Shown piece after piece: positions 14,073-29,000 of a stretch of DNA of 64,000 bases. This stretch comes from Enoplosus armatus (Eukaryota > Chordata > Actinopteri > Centrarchiformes > Enoplosidae): NCBI RefSeq assembly GCF_043641665.1, contig NC_092203.1, positions 9,091,067 through 9,155,066 of the forward strand, in the 5' to 3' direction. Every line of letters begins with the position of its first letter. Position 1 is the first letter of the stretch. Both the position numbers and the translations under genes were made by a program. A model generated the notes under the pieces. That model worked only from the letters and a program-made list of their open reading frames with translations, had not been told where the DNA came from and did no database searches.

Positions 14073-17000
14073 CGCGCAGGTCAGAGGCAGGTGTGTCCGG
14101 GGAGAAGGGTCAGGTGTCCAGTGCTGCAGATGAGTGTCGCAGCTACATCTCCAGCAGACCCCCCCAGACACCCGAACAGTGAGTGTCCACCTCACAGCAT
14201 CTCCATTATAGCACCATCTATGTCGAGGCCAGCTGCCATTTCTCTGCTCAAAATAGGAAAACTCGTCCTGTTGCCCCCTCTGCCCCTAAACATTGAATTT
14301 ACGCTAAAAGATACACAAACTTATTAAAGTTTTTATCCTCGTGTAAACCTTGAAATCCGACCCCCCCTTCACTCCCTCTCTGTACCTTCAGTGATGAACA
14401 GATCCCGGGTGCTCTGCTTGGCAGGAAGGACTTTTGGAGGAAGATGTTCAAGTCGCAGAGTGCCGCCAGTGACACCAGCAGCCAATCAGAACAGGACACC
14501 TCAGAGTGCACCACCGCCCACTCCGGCACCACCACTGACCGGCGCTCCCGCTCCAGATCCCGTCGCATTTCACTTCGCAAGAAACTGAAGCTGCCAATAG
14601 GTGAGAGCAGATATCATGCAACAAGTCTACCTCTCATTAGACACTCAACCTCAAAAAATTCTACATTTTTTGAAAGCACAAAGCCTCAAAACTTTTATCG
14701 TTTTGTAACGAGAGTGCATGTAAAAGTGCTTCAATTCATTTGGTTCAGAATCATTTAGACTAATCTGCACATTTTGATAGTAAACTTCAAAGAGTTACCT
14801 TTCAGAAGAGACCAGGATCATGACTGGTTTTCAAGAACAGTAACTAATGTGTTTTGGGAAGGTCATTTTTGGCAAAAATCCTCAAATTTAGCAAAATGCC
14901 AATTAGACCAAATGAAAAATAAACTAAATAAATTTGGTATTATTCTTGGCTAAGTGTCAAATGTTTCCACCTAACAAGTGATGTGACTACAAACTCACTT
15001 AAGCTAAATATAATTTCAGTGCCTAACAAAGCTTCCAAATCATTGTTTTTTTATATCAGGTCTGGTACCAGTATGTTTTTCCATGACCATACCTCATTGC
15101 ATTTTTTGTCACCTTGAAATTCACTCTAACATGATGCGTTTTGTGCGTCTGACATTGGAACACAAGTCACTTCATGTCTTCGGTCTGTTTTGTGTTCCTT
15201 TTTGTGCCTCAGCATGCCGTGGGACTGTCCGCCTACCACTCACTCTCTCTGTCTTACGTATGTGGATGTGGAACCATCTTCATACACAGTATTTGTGTCT
15301 GTTATGTCTGTTTTGTGTTGGTCATCTCTCCCAATGTGCACGCTGCTCCAGACCCGGGTCAAATTGTGTTTGCAAATGGTATCGATGGATGGAGGGTGCT
15401 CTCTGGCAAATACTGTCCTGCAAAGGCAAACACAGGAACAGCCAGCTACACAGCTAAGCTTTTGTGCAAATATTGTGCAATTAGTTAGCTAAGTCACATA
15501 TTAAAATGTGTTTAGTTGTCGATTCATTCATTACATTGGTTTTCATATAAATATTGACGTTAGGCGGGCAGACAAGGAGCAAAACAGAGACACATTTATT
15601 CTCTATGAACTATGTAGATAATCAAAATAAAGTTTATTTTCTAAAACAAACTCGTACAAAAGGACGAGACAGCTTACTGTATTTTCCCTGAAGATGCAGT
15701 ACCTGCATTTTGGAGGTATCATGTAGGTTTTTAGGATAAAATGATAATAACATGAAGGCATTTCAACCTTTGAAAACTGGTGTTACTGCTCTCTGCCTTT
15801 ATAGGCCAGTATGCTTCACTCCTGCAGAGCACTTCTGTGCTGCACAAAGTGTGAAAGTGTATTTGCAAATGCCGCTCAACCGGGGTCTTTTGTGCTCTTT
15901 TAAAAAAGTGACAAAAGTTGGTTTTTGTATCATTTCTGAATGAACTTCTGTGAAGTCTGTGAAGCCTTGAATGTGTGTGACCGTACAATAACGCTGAGGG
16001 AATGCTCTGCTCTACCCGTGTGTGTGTGTGTGTGTGTGCTTCATAACCCAGTGTGTACAGTACAGTGTTTGTTGTTCACGTACATTTGTTTGTATTGACT
16101 CGTCTCCAGGCAACTGGCTGAAGCGCTCCTCTCTTTCTGGGCTGACTGACGGTGTCGAGGACCTGCTGGATATCAGCTCGGTGGATCGACTCTCCTTCAT
16201 ACGTCAGAGTTCAAAGGTCGGGGAGGGGGGGTTAACAGCTACCGTAACGCTGACCACTCACTGCCAATATTATAGTGTTTCTCCACCAGAATGTATATTT
16301 ATACTTTGCTATTTTGTAGTACAAGTTGCCAGTTGATTCGGCCTGATCATGGCTGTCTTCTGTGTGCGTTTGCGTCTCAGGTGAAGTTCACCAGTGCGGT
16401 GAAGCTGTCAGAAGGGGGCGCCGTGGGGCCGGAGTTCGCCAGGGACGAGGAGGAGAATTTCTTCAAGCGGCTCGGTAAATGGAGGTCTGGCAGGAGGAAT
16501 CCATCCAAGCTTCACCACACAGAAGAGAAAGATGGTAGACCTCCCCCACCCCGGGGTGCCCCTTGCCCACCCACGCCCCATCGTTCTTTGTCTATTTCTC
16601 GCCCTCTTCCTGTCCCCGCCTCTGTTTGTCCGTGTGGTGTCCTGTCTTGTCTTGTCTCACCTCGCAACTCGTGGTCCGTTCTCCTCCACCATTCTCCATG
16701 TCAGCTCCGCCTGCTCCACTCTGTTAGCCTGAATGTGCTTTCAACCCATCAGAGTCTCTAGTTTGTGAGAATACACTTTGAATTTCCTTGACTTTTGGAA
16801 ACACGCGTTTCTGTACATTTCGGAAGATTCAGATGTGTTGAAATTCCACTTCTTCATTAGGAGTAGACTCGGGTCACAAATGGCTTGAGATTGTGTGTTT
16901 TTGTCCTCCAAAGGCAACCTTGAGTTGTTTGCATTTATCAAATCGATACTTGATTTTGGCGTAACAGTGAAAAACACTGTGTGTTGCATTGCCAAGTGCC

Positions 17001-20000
17001 TACATTCCCGTCCTGCACGTCCTGTTCTCTTCAGCGATGAACCCCTTCCTCTGTCTTTCACTTCATGGTGGAAAGAGAGGAAAGGAGGCGTGTGGGAATA
17101 ACTCATATCTATGAAACCATCTTTCTACTGTAGAGCGTCTTTCTGTGCTATGTGAAGCATGACGCTGTCAGTGCTCTCTCTGTCTCTTCTGTGGTGACGT
17201 CTGGTGGTATTTTCCAATGCCTGAGTTTCAGTGAAGCGATAAAACAGAATATTAAACATACAGCTTTCTTCTGTGCGGCTACGGTGACACTTGTCATTTC
17301 AATGTGATTTATTAGATCCCGTTATAAGAAATATATTGTATAAGAGCTGAAAATGGCCTTGGCCATCAAATCTGCATAACTACTCTCCATTTTCTAAATT
17401 GAAAATCCAAGTGTAACCGCTGCCGATGGCTGTGTGTCCATCTCTCACTCAGCTTCATTTGTTGGTGGCTCTTCAGTGCTTTTTGTTAAATGTCCTGGAT
17501 GGTGATGTTGCTTCTTGCAATGTCTACATGTAATCTTCAGTGCAGTCTTTACGATTACCCCCCCAAATATGCTTGTTTTCAACACTTCACTTGTTCTGCT
17601 ATGCTTCTCCTCTTCTCTCTCCTCTTGTTCTTTGTCCTTACTCTCCTTCAGGACCCCACGGTTTTCAGGAGCGTCTGGCAGCCAGTCAGGAGGCCATGAA
17701 GAACAAGAATGTGGTGAATTTGGGCGCCATTCGACAGGGCATGAAACGCTTCCAGTTCCTCCTGAACTGCTGCGAGCCGGGAACCATACCCGACGCCTCC
17801 ATCCTTGCTGCTGCTCTGGACCTGGTATGTTTTAGAATACATTTCCACACTCCTTGTATTTTTCATGTGTGTAAACAAGTCACCTTTGGCTGTTTCATGT
17901 CCTCAAAAGCTACCACATCTACTTTCTGGTTCTTCCAGGAAGCTCCAGTCGTGGCCCGGGCCTCCCTCTTCCTCGAATGCGCCCGATTTGTGCACCGCTG
18001 CAACCGTGGCAACTGGCCGGAGTGGATGAAGGGCCACCACGTAAATATCACCAAGAGAGGCCTGTCCAGGGGTCGATCACCGATTGTGGGCAACAAGAGA
18101 AACCAGAAACTCCAGTGGAACGCTGCTAAACATTTCTGCCAGTGGGGAGACGTGAGTAAAAGCATCTTAATTATCTAGGGTGACTATTTTATCATTAACT
18201 GTAATAATGTGATTCTTTATGTGTTTTATCCTCTCAGGCGATCGGCACAAGGCTCAGCGAACTCTGTCACTCTGACAGCGAGAGCCCTGCAAACATCCTG
18301 GGTTACATTTTTGATGAGGAGACCAAGCGGAGAATGAGAAAAGAAGACGAGGAAGAGGACTATTTAGATGACAGTGAGTCAGAAGACTGTTTAATGCCTT
18401 AACAACACGTGGTTTTATCATTTATTTGTTTTTTACAGAAGAATCTGACTAACTAATCTAAATTGTTGAAGTTAAACAAAGAAACATTTTGTTTGTTCTA
18501 ACCACATTGTTTTATTTCTTATCAATCCCCATCACAAAGACACAGTCAATCCTACGAAGTGCGGCTGTCCCTTTGCTCTGAAGATGGCTGCCTGCCAGCT
18601 GTTGTTGGAAATCACCACTTTCCTGCGAGAAACTTTTCCCTGCTTACCACGGCCGCGCACTGAACCCCTCGTGGTCAGTTTTCTCTTGTCACTGTCCAGC
18701 TGTTGGTCATCATTAAACAACTTAATGTATCTTGAAACTTAAGGATTCTGTGAGGATGTTTGGTCATTGTCTCAGTAAATACTAACAGCACTAAGAAATG
18801 AAAATAGAATATGTTAATATACAGAAAAATGTCAAATTAACTGGAAACATGTAAAATACCTGCTGCAGGATCTGGACAGCTGCCGCCTGCGTCTGGACCC
18901 GGAGCTCGGTCGCCATCGCTACGAGAGGAAGATCAGCTTCGCGGGCATCCTTGATGACGAGGACGGACACGATTCGCTCAACAGCAGCAGCCACACGCTG
19001 AAGTCTGACACCACCTGCGATGACAAGAAGACACCGGAAGCTCAAGGTGAGGTCTGGTGTCACGCAGACTCTGCCTTTTGCTTTGCTACTGGCCTGTCTG
19101 CTTATTATTATAAATAATTTAGATGATCTCTTCCCACTTCCGTCTTCTCCAGCACCCATCCGTAAGATTCGTATCGGAGGCTCCCGGCTGCTTCAGATCA
19201 AAGGGGCTCGCAGTTTCCGCGTGAAGAAAGGGGGCTCCCTGTCCTCCATACGCCGGGCCGGGAGCCTCAAGAGCACCAAGCTGTCCCGGCAGGACTCTGA
19301 GTCAGAGAACGACGAAGGGCTGCTGTCACAAACGCACAGCAGGGACACGGTTACCGACATAGGTAAGACGTGGACTCAACTCTAATCTGGACGACAGTAA
19401 ATGGTATATTTTAAACATTTGCATGTTCTTGTTTCCTGTTGCAGGAAGTCCCTTCAGCACCAGCGAACCCAGCATAGAACCAGAGGGCCAGAGCTCAGGA
19501 GGAGCAGAGGACAACTACCACCGCAACATGTCCTGGCTCCATGTATGTCCTTTAATGTGTGTGCATACGGTGTTGCTGCCTCCCTTCCTACATACTGACT
19601 CCCCCTCCTCCCTCCCCTCCCTCTCTCTCTCGGCACAGATTATGATCCTGCTGTGCAACCAGCAGAGTTTCATCTGTACCCATATAGACTTCTGCCACCC
19701 ACGCTGCTACCAGCACCACAGCCGCTCCTGCGCCCGTCTGGTCCGCGCCATCAAGCTTGTGTACGGTGAGACGGTGGACAGCCTGAGAGAGGACAGCGCC
19801 TCCTCTGGTAACATCGGGGCTCGTGCCAAGAAGAATAAGGAGGTGGGTTTCACAGACTGTCCATCCTGTCCTCCTACTTTGTCGTCTTTGTGGCGGTTCA
19901 TGAAAGTCTCTGTGCCTTCAGTGTTCAGACAAGTCTTGCCTGAGGACCCCGTCCATGAAGAGGAGACCCACTGACTCCAACACAGAAGGGAAGAAGGATA

Positions 20001-23000
20001 CCGGCATGCTCAAGTACATCCGCAACCAGGTGACGTAGTTTTAAGAGTTAATTATTCAGATTAGGTCAGACGAGGAAATTATAAATCATTCTGCTGTTAA
20101 TCAGAGTTTCTTTCTTTCTTTCAGGTGATGAGCTTGTCACCAGCTCCTCTTTCGCTGCTGATCAAGGCAGCTCCCATCTTGACAGACGACATGTATGGAG
20201 ACGTCCAGCCTGCAGCCTGGGAGCTGCTGCTCAGCGTGGATGAACACATGGCAGCTGCTGCTGGTGAGTCGGCCATCAGGCTGTGGGTCAGTGATCTGTG
20301 GGTCAGTGATCTATGGGTCTCCTCTGTAGGTTGTCGTGCCCTTCAGGCCTTTTAATGTCCGTGATTTTAGATTAGGAAAGATAATGTACCTCTCTTCATC
20401 CCATTTCCTCCTTTTGGCTTCCACCACCTATTCCTTCCTCTTCCCTGCCCTTTCCATCTCTGCCTCTTTCTCTTTCCCTATTTATTTCTCTCTCCTCCAC
20501 CCCCCTCCGCCCTCTCTGAATCCCCTCCAGCTGCCATGTTCCTTCTGTGTGCGGTAAAGGTCCCCGACGCGGTGACCGAAATGATGATGGCGGAGTTCCA
20601 CCACCAGGAGGCCTGCCAGCGCATCAACTCCGTGCTGAAGTTTTACACGCTGTGGCGTTTCCGCTACCAGGTGTGGCCCCGCATGGAGGAAGGAGCCCAG
20701 CAGATCTTTAAGGTACCGATTGATAACGGTGATCCAGAGAGGTAGTAATAATAACTGACTCCACGTTTGCTCACTTTGGCTACTTTGACCTGTTTTGTAC
20801 TATATTTGTCTTTTGTTTCAGATCCCTCCACCCAGCATCAACTTCACTCTGCCGTCTCCTATACTGGGCATGCCCTGTGTCCCCATATTCGACCCCCCCT
20901 GGGTGCCCCAGAACACAGGCAGCGTCCAGGACCCAATCAATGAAGACCAGTCTGTAAGTCTGAGCCGCTGTTCACATGGGTTGCCTAATATACATTTATT
21001 TACTCGTATAACTTTCGTAAAACACACTTTCAAGAATAGCTTTCATAGACTAGATTTTATTTCTAGCGTTAGCAGCATGAAAATGTTTGCACATACTTTT
21101 GAATCACTTTTAATATGTAGTTAATTCATTTTACGTGAATCATACTGACACCTGGATGTGACATCACAAACAAACTGACTGATCGGGTAGTCAGGTTACT
21201 TTTAGATTCAAAAACTAAAGGGTCTGTTCACCCATGAAAACATGTGTTATCACTTACCTATAGTATATCTGCCACGCTGATTGCTTTTAGTGAACGTGTC
21301 CAGGTTTTGAGATATCCAGATGTGCCAGAGTATCGGGGACACTGTTTCTGGAACGGCACATTGCCGTTATTTTTATCCATGCAAGCGGCGCGGCTCTAGG
21401 GATGGTGATATCGGTCATTTGGTCCTCTACTTTGTTCCGGACTAAAATATCTCAACAACTGTTTGATGGATTGCTGTGAAGTTTTGTACAAACATTCAAG
21501 ATGAATTCTCCTGACTTCTGCTGTAATTTCACCAGAAGGTTGACATTTGTGTTATTTTTTAAGTGAAATGTCTCCACAACTATTGGATGGTCAAAGCTTT
21601 TGACCTGATAATGATTACATTTTATACTTTGCCACTTTGTTTATGGCCAAATCTGTAAACCTAACGACTCTCCCGTCAGCCTCAGCTGCACTTTGCTGCC
21701 ACACTAAGCTCAACATCAGCATGTTGTCTGCTGTGTGAGACAGACAGATATCTCAAAATGTGATCAAACTAAATCCAACCTATCAGCATGTTTAGATACA
21801 ACTACGTGTAAGTGAGAAAATCTGTTTTTACCTTGTAATTTAGGTGAACCGACCCTTTAAATCCGAGAACAACGTCAGTTTTTAGTATCTTATTTTGAAA
21901 CTCATTTTGGATTGAGTCCTGCTTAACCCCACACAACATGCCAAAAGCAGATACAATGCACTTTAGACTGCTTTAAAATACATGTGTTATTGCTATGCAA
22001 GTGTAATGTGGACAACTGCACCAAGAAATCTGCTAATTTAAGAAAACTCCGTGTGATACGTTTTTTCAGTCAGAATGGTCATTTTAAAGTGGTGAAACAG
22101 ATTTCTTGGTGTTTCCTTTTACTTTCTTGTCTTTTTTGTTAAAATGCATGATTATCAAAATATGTTTAATAGATTTTGATGACGACCTGCGAGCACCTGT
22201 TCTATAATTTATCTATCGACTGTCTTTGTTTTTAGTACTCCACATTAATTCAGTCAGTCCATACCATAGTAAGTTGGTATTTCTGTCCGGATGTTTGTGC
22301 TGATGCATCTTGTTACCTCAGATCATTAATGACAGGAGGGAAAATTTTCTCCATTGAGTGTTTTTAGCCCATTTGGGAGCTGTAGGTTTTCATCATGGGT
22401 CAGAAGCTGGGGCAGTTTCATGGGTCATTTCAGAGAGTTGCATCTTGATCAGTAAAACACACCACACTCAAAAAGTGATTTGAAGAAGCAGAATAACAGC
22501 ATGCATCGGACATTCAGACATTTTGTGTGTGTCGTGCTGTTTATGCATGGTCATTGGATGAGAATGACTTTGCTGTGTATGTTTTTCATATCATGCGTTC
22601 AGGCTATTTGGATATGTATGTGTATGAGCACTCGTGCGAATGCTGTGAGGCATTTACTGTACACAAGATACAGTAAATTCTCCAAATTCCAGTCTGAATA
22701 CATTTATTTGTGTCACAATTTGTCATGATTGAAATCTTTTCCTATTCAATACTTCAACAGTGTTCTTCATGATGCTCGGGATAGCATTAGAGCATGAGAT
22801 CAATGTGCTGGAGGAGAGTTACTGTATTGATGTGTTGTCCGGTCATTTTACATTACAAAATGCTCCTCAGATGTAAGCCTAGAATAGCTGTGCACACACG
22901 TTCCTGAAAGATTTAAACTGTCAATTATGTATTAATTTGTGCATTCCCTCATTCTGAATCTCCTGTATGTCTGCACCCGCTGTTCTGCCTGTGTGCTGTT

Positions 23001-26000
23001 TGATCCAACGCCACCCTCCATGCTCACCCTTTCCAGAAATCCTTCTCGGCGCGGGCGGTGTCGCGCTCCCACCAGCGAGCCGAGCACATCCTGAAGAACC
23101 TGCAGCAGGAGGAGGAGAAGCGGCGTCTGGGCCGCGAGGCCAGCATCATCACGGCCATCCCCGTGGCTCAGGAGGCCTGCTACGAGCCCACGTGCAGCCC
23201 CCCGCCTGAGCAGGAGGAAGAAGGTGGGGCTGCCAGGCGCACAGGCACATTTTATACAGAAATACAAACGTCTGACGGGAGTTGCCGCTGAAAGCTCCGT
23301 GTCCTGATAGCATGTTGTTTTTCCTGTATCTGTACTGGTCATGCTGGGCATTGATCCCGCCAGCAGAAGAAGTGGTGAACCTGGCATCACGCCGTCTGTC
23401 TGTCAGCCCGTCCTGCGCCTCCAGTAACTCCCACAGAAACTACTCTTTCCGCCGGGGCTCTGTGTGGTCCGTCCGCTCATTGGCCAGTGCTGAAGGTACG
23501 AACACAGAGAAGCTTTATCATAGAACTTCTTTTGTTTGCTGCTATTTCAAATAAAATGATTTGGGGTTTTTTTTGCCAGATGAAGAGAACACAACAGAAC
23601 ACACTCCTACTCACCACATGTTACAGCCGCCCCAAGCCGTCTTCCCAGCATGCATCTGTGCTGCAGTCCTGCCGATAGTGCACCTCATGGAGGACGGGGA
23701 GGTGCGAGAGGATGGCGTGGCAGGTAGGAGTCAAAATATAGATTTCCACTCGATTTCCTTACATTATGTCATCAGAGAGCTGCAAAAAAATGCATTTGCA
23801 TCATCATTTGTGGGCTTGTTCATGGTGTTTGGTCACCGACTGTTTCCTCAGTGAGTGCTGTTGCCCAACAAATCCTCTGGAACTGCCTGATCGAAGATCC
23901 GGCCCTCGTTCTCCGCCACTTCCTGGAAAAGCTAACAGTGAGCAACCGACAGGTATGTGAACACCTGAAGAGCAAACGCAGCTTCAGATCTGATGAACCA
24001 GAATCTGAAGAGGGTTACACTTGTTGTTGTAATTCCAGGATGAGCTGATGTACATGCTGAGGAAGCTCCTGCTCAACATTGGAGATCTGCCGGCTCAGAC
24101 CTCTCATATCCTCTTCAACTACCTGGTGAAGCAACTGATAAAACGCCTTTAAAGATAAATAACAAATAAAGATATAAATAAACTCCCAGTTAACCATTCA
24201 TTCTCTCGCTCGGACCCCCCCCCCTCTCCCAGGTGGGGCTGATCATGTATTTTGTGCGGACTCCATGTGAGTGGGGAATGGACGCCATCTCAGCCACGTT
24301 GACCTTCCTGTGGGAGGTGGTGGGCTACGTGGAGGGGCTCTTCTTCAAGGACCTGAAGCAGACCATGAAGAAGGAGCAGTGTGAGGTCAAACTGTTGGTC
24401 ACTGCGTCCATGCCAGGTGAACCTGCTGACCCTACATTTCATTTACTCAGGATGACATCAATGATATGTCAGATATATTTACGTATTTTCTTGTACTTTT
24501 TCGATGCAGGAACCAAAACGCTGGTGGTGCACGGGCAGAACGAATGTGACATCCCAACACAGCTTCCAGTCCATGAAGACACGCAGTTTGAAGCCCTGCT
24601 CAAGGTAAGGAAGTACTCTGATCCTTCACTTAAGGAAAAGTACCAGTACAACAATGTACAAATACAAAGTACAAAGTATTATCAGCAAAATATACTTAAA
24701 ATATCAAAAGTAAAAGCAGTCATTCTGGTAAGTTTCTTATTGTGATTATTCATGATGAGGATCAGCGAAACATTCATATAACTGAAGTCAACTTATGGGA
24801 GATATTATATTATATATACAACCAGGAATGCCTGGAATTCTTCAACATTCCCGAGGCCAGATCGGCACACTACTTCCTCATGGACAAACGATGGAACCTC
24901 ATCCATTACAGCAAGGTAGACGCATCAGTCTCGTCTCGTAATGTATCTACATATCTAATGATTTAAAATATTTGAATTGACAGAAGGATTTAATGCCCTT
25001 TTATTGGTTGAGAGAATTCTCAGCTACTGTTGAATCCTGGGCAATATTTAAACATTTTCTGTTTACTCTCCAATACAATGTTGTTATCTACCTCCTCCAG
25101 ACATACGTAAGAGACATCTACCCCTTCCGGAGATCAGTCTCCCCCCAGCTCAACCTGGTCCACATGCTGCCTGAGAAAGGACAGGAGCTTATCCAGAAAC
25201 AGGTATGGAAGATTCAAAACGAGTCAACATGGTGAAAACATGGTGTCTACGTTTCTTTTTCCTTCTCTGTTCTCCTTCTAGGTGTTTTCCCGCAAACTGG
25301 AGGAAGTTGGTCGGGTCCTCTTCCTCATCTCCCTCACTCAACACATGCCAGCTGTGCACAAGCAATCCCACGTCTCCCTGCTGCAGGAAGACCTCCTCCG
25401 TCTGCCGTCCTTCCCACGAACCGCCATCGATGCAGAGTTCTCGCTGTTCAATGAGCAACAAGGTGAGACAGACTCCAACTGTATCTGACTTTTTTAAGGA
25501 TACTTGATGATGAAGCTGGGTTTTTTTTACCGCCCTCTCCTCCCCCCTCTCTCAGGTAAGGAGCTGTTTGGTTTGGACACCCTCCACAAGGTGCTGTGGA
25601 TCAAGCTGCTGGAGGAAATGTTTCTGGGCATGCCCAGTGAGTACCCGTGGGGCGACGAGATGATGCTGTTCCTCAACGTCTTCAACGGGGCTCTGCTGCT
25701 GCACCCGGAGGACAGCTCCCTCCTCAGGCAGTACACCGCCACCGCCATCAACACCGCCGTTCACTTCAACCACCTCTTCTCCCTGAGCGGTTACCAGTGG
25801 ATCCTGCCGACCATGCTGCAGGTACGGATTCATGTGTCCTGCAGCGGTCTGCTGCAGTAAGAGACGGTTTAGTCTAGTAATGTGATAACCCACCTTCCTG
25901 AGGGCCTGTCCTCTCTGCCTTCTCCTGACAGGTCTATGCTGACTACGAGAGCGACCCTTTACTGAGGCAGGGCATCGAGTTCTGCTGCCGGCAGTTCTAC

Positions 26001-29000
26001 ATCCTCCACCGCAAACCCTTCATCCTGCAGCTGTTTGCCAGTGTGGCTCCGCTGCTGGAATTCACAGTAAGATCCACTTATTTAAATTAATTTACAATCA
26101 GTGGGTATTTTAACTTTTGTGTGTGCTTTTTTTGCTTCCTTAGTCCACACATCCCTTGTGTTGTCATACATCCTGGACAGCTTCAGTGAAATTCTCCTGT
26201 CTTCCTCTCCCATCCCAGACCAGCACCAGTACTGGTCTGTCTAAAGGCGTGTCAGCGCAGTGTCTGTTTGACCTGCTGGTCTCTCTGGAGGGTGAGACCC
26301 AGGATGCCCTGGATGCTCTGGAGCTGGTTAAGGCTGAGAAACCTCTACGCTCTCTGGGTAAACTGTCAGCCACTTTCACGCACGTATCGTGGTCTTTTTA
26401 TTGCTCCCTGTCAATGGACAGGGTCCAGACACCAGCCCAGACAAAGGAAACCTTCACTGTTTATGGGAAGCTCTAAATATTGTCAGTCCCCTGTAAGTTT
26501 TCTTCTTTGTTGCAGATTTCTGTTATGGTAATGAGGACTTGACCTTTTCCATCAGCGAGGCCATCAAACTGTGTGTCACTGTGGTGGCCTACGCTCCTGA
26601 ATCCTTTAGGAGGTATGGAAACATATCGAGGAGGCATCTAGGATCATCTTTCAGCTTTTCCACAGCAGTTGTTTTCTGTCCTCTAACGGCCTGCATGTAC
26701 ACCTCCAGTCTCCAGATGCTGATGGTGCTGGAGGCCTTGGTCCCCTGCCACCTCCAAAAGCTGAAGAGCAACACGATTACAATGGAGTCGGCCTCGGCTG
26801 CCAGAGATGAGATCGCAGCCATCGCTGCTCTGGCCACGTCCCTGCAGGCCCTCCTCTACAGCTCAGAGACCCTCACCAGGTCCGACTCTCACCCATGAAA
26901 CGAAGGAAACGATGCTGATGAAACAATGATGTTTTAAGTGTTTCATAATTGTATCCACACCTCCTCCGCAGGCCCATGACAGCCCCCCAGATGTCCCGCT
27001 GTGATCAGGGCCATAAGGGAGGCACTACAGCCAACCACGCCATGTCAGGAGGAGTCAACACCAGGTCAGGCTTATAACATGATCATTTAACTCACCCCAG
27101 TCCCAGAATAGATAGCAGGAGCGCAGTTTTGTATGCATGTGTATGTGCCCAGGGACAACCTCCACCTGCTGGAGGAGGGCCAGGGCATGCCGAGGGAGGA
27201 GCTGGACGAGCGCATCGCCAGGGAGGAGTTCCGCCGGCCGCGCGAGTCCCTGTTAAACATCTGCACCGAGTTTTACAAACACTGCGGACCGCGACTCAAA
27301 ATCCTGCAGAATGTCGCCGGTGAGCCGCGGGTCACGGCCCTGGAGCTGCTGGACATCAAGTCCCACATGAGGTGATGTCTTCCCAGTCAGTTAGGCATTG
27401 CTCCAGTCAAAGGTCCATTTAAAAAAAAACTCCTTTTTAACCACAAGCTGAGAGTTGTTTTTTGTGGCTTTTTCCGGAATACAGCAGTAATTTAAATAGC
27501 ACCATTAAAGGACTATCTGTGTGTCTCCTTCCCAGGCTGGCGGAGATCGCCCACGCCCTGCTGAAGCTGGCGCCCTACGACACCCTGACCATGGAGAGCC
27601 GAGGGCTGCGGCGCTACATCATGGAGATGCTGCCCATCACCGACTGGTCATCCGAGGCCGTCCGCCCCGCCCTCATCCTCATCCTCAAGAGGCTGGACCG
27701 CATGTTCAACAAAATCCACAAGATGCCTACGCTCAGGTGCGCTCGCCCACAGGCATTATGCACCAGGTCTGTTGAATACTATCCCTCTTCTTTCTCTGTC
27801 TCCCTGTGAGTGTATCGTGCTGTGCCGGTGCCGTGGTGTGAACAGTAGATAGACGGCTTCTTGGCACTGTCCTCTGTAGCGCTGCCTTCGTGGGTGCTGT
27901 ACCGTAAGTGCTGCTGTGGCGTGTTTTTGTGCAGTTACTTGTGGGCGTGTTCGTGTGCGAGAGGAGTTAAATCAGTAAGATAAATACCCGGGTGTGTGAG
28001 GATGTGTGTACTAACGACGGATCACCGGCAGTGCCCCCTCTGAACCAGTGTCCAGTCTTGTGTCACGGAAGATGATTCATTTAGTTTGTGACTGGTGATG
28101 TCTGCATGCACGAGGTCACCACAGGAGTTGTTTTTAATCCGTCAATCACTCATTGTAATTGTAAATGTTTACATCACCGCGTGGAAACAGGATTTATCGA
28201 CACATTACTTTGCAATTAATTGTATGAAGTAGAATCACGAATGATAATAGTAATAAACTTTATTTGTACAGCACATTTCATACATACAATGCAGCTTAAG
28301 TGCCTTTACATGAAATTGAATAGAAAATGTAATTTAATTTAAATATATAACTAAAACCAGCGTGTTTCTTAAAGGAAATGCCTCTCAATGTACAAAATAT
28401 ATGAATGTGCTGAACTATTCAGAGCCTTTTAAACCAATAATAAAATGTTCCAATACATACAACTGTACCACAAACGCAGCCTCAGTGCAGTGAAAACAAA
28501 CAACGGTTCCATGACGTGAGACTGAACGCTGGCTGAGAGCGAACACTGGTCACAGGTGTGTGCTTCACACCAGGATCTGTTGCTGCAGTGTTCTGCTGGC
28601 TATGTTTGTGAGCTTCGCTGTATCCTCTATTTGCTGTCCGTATGGCCTTCATTACAGTCATAAAGGTGATGATTATATGGCGGGAATATTAATAGAGCGG
28701 TAAGTGTTGCACTGGTATCTCTCTCAGAATATGATCTTTAAAGATTTCTAGACTTTATACATTTGATATGGATCTCATGCCACATTCAAGTCATTTCAAA
28801 AGAAGCCGATGAGATAGAAATATGATGGATGACCTTTTCTGGTCAACATCAATCTTCTTTTCATCCCACGATACATGAATGTGGCATTTTAGTCTTTTTT
28901 TTTAAATGTGCTTTCGTTTGGTGTTTGGGGTGATGTTGTGTGCTGTTTGGGTGTGTCCTCTCCAGGAGACAGGTGGAGTGGGAGGCGGCCAGCAGCCTGA

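Noticed and set aside
15083..15492. Several overlapping frames in an unc80 intron
   Set aside because: No acceptor and donor pair gives a phase-compatible exon, and the translations show no family features.
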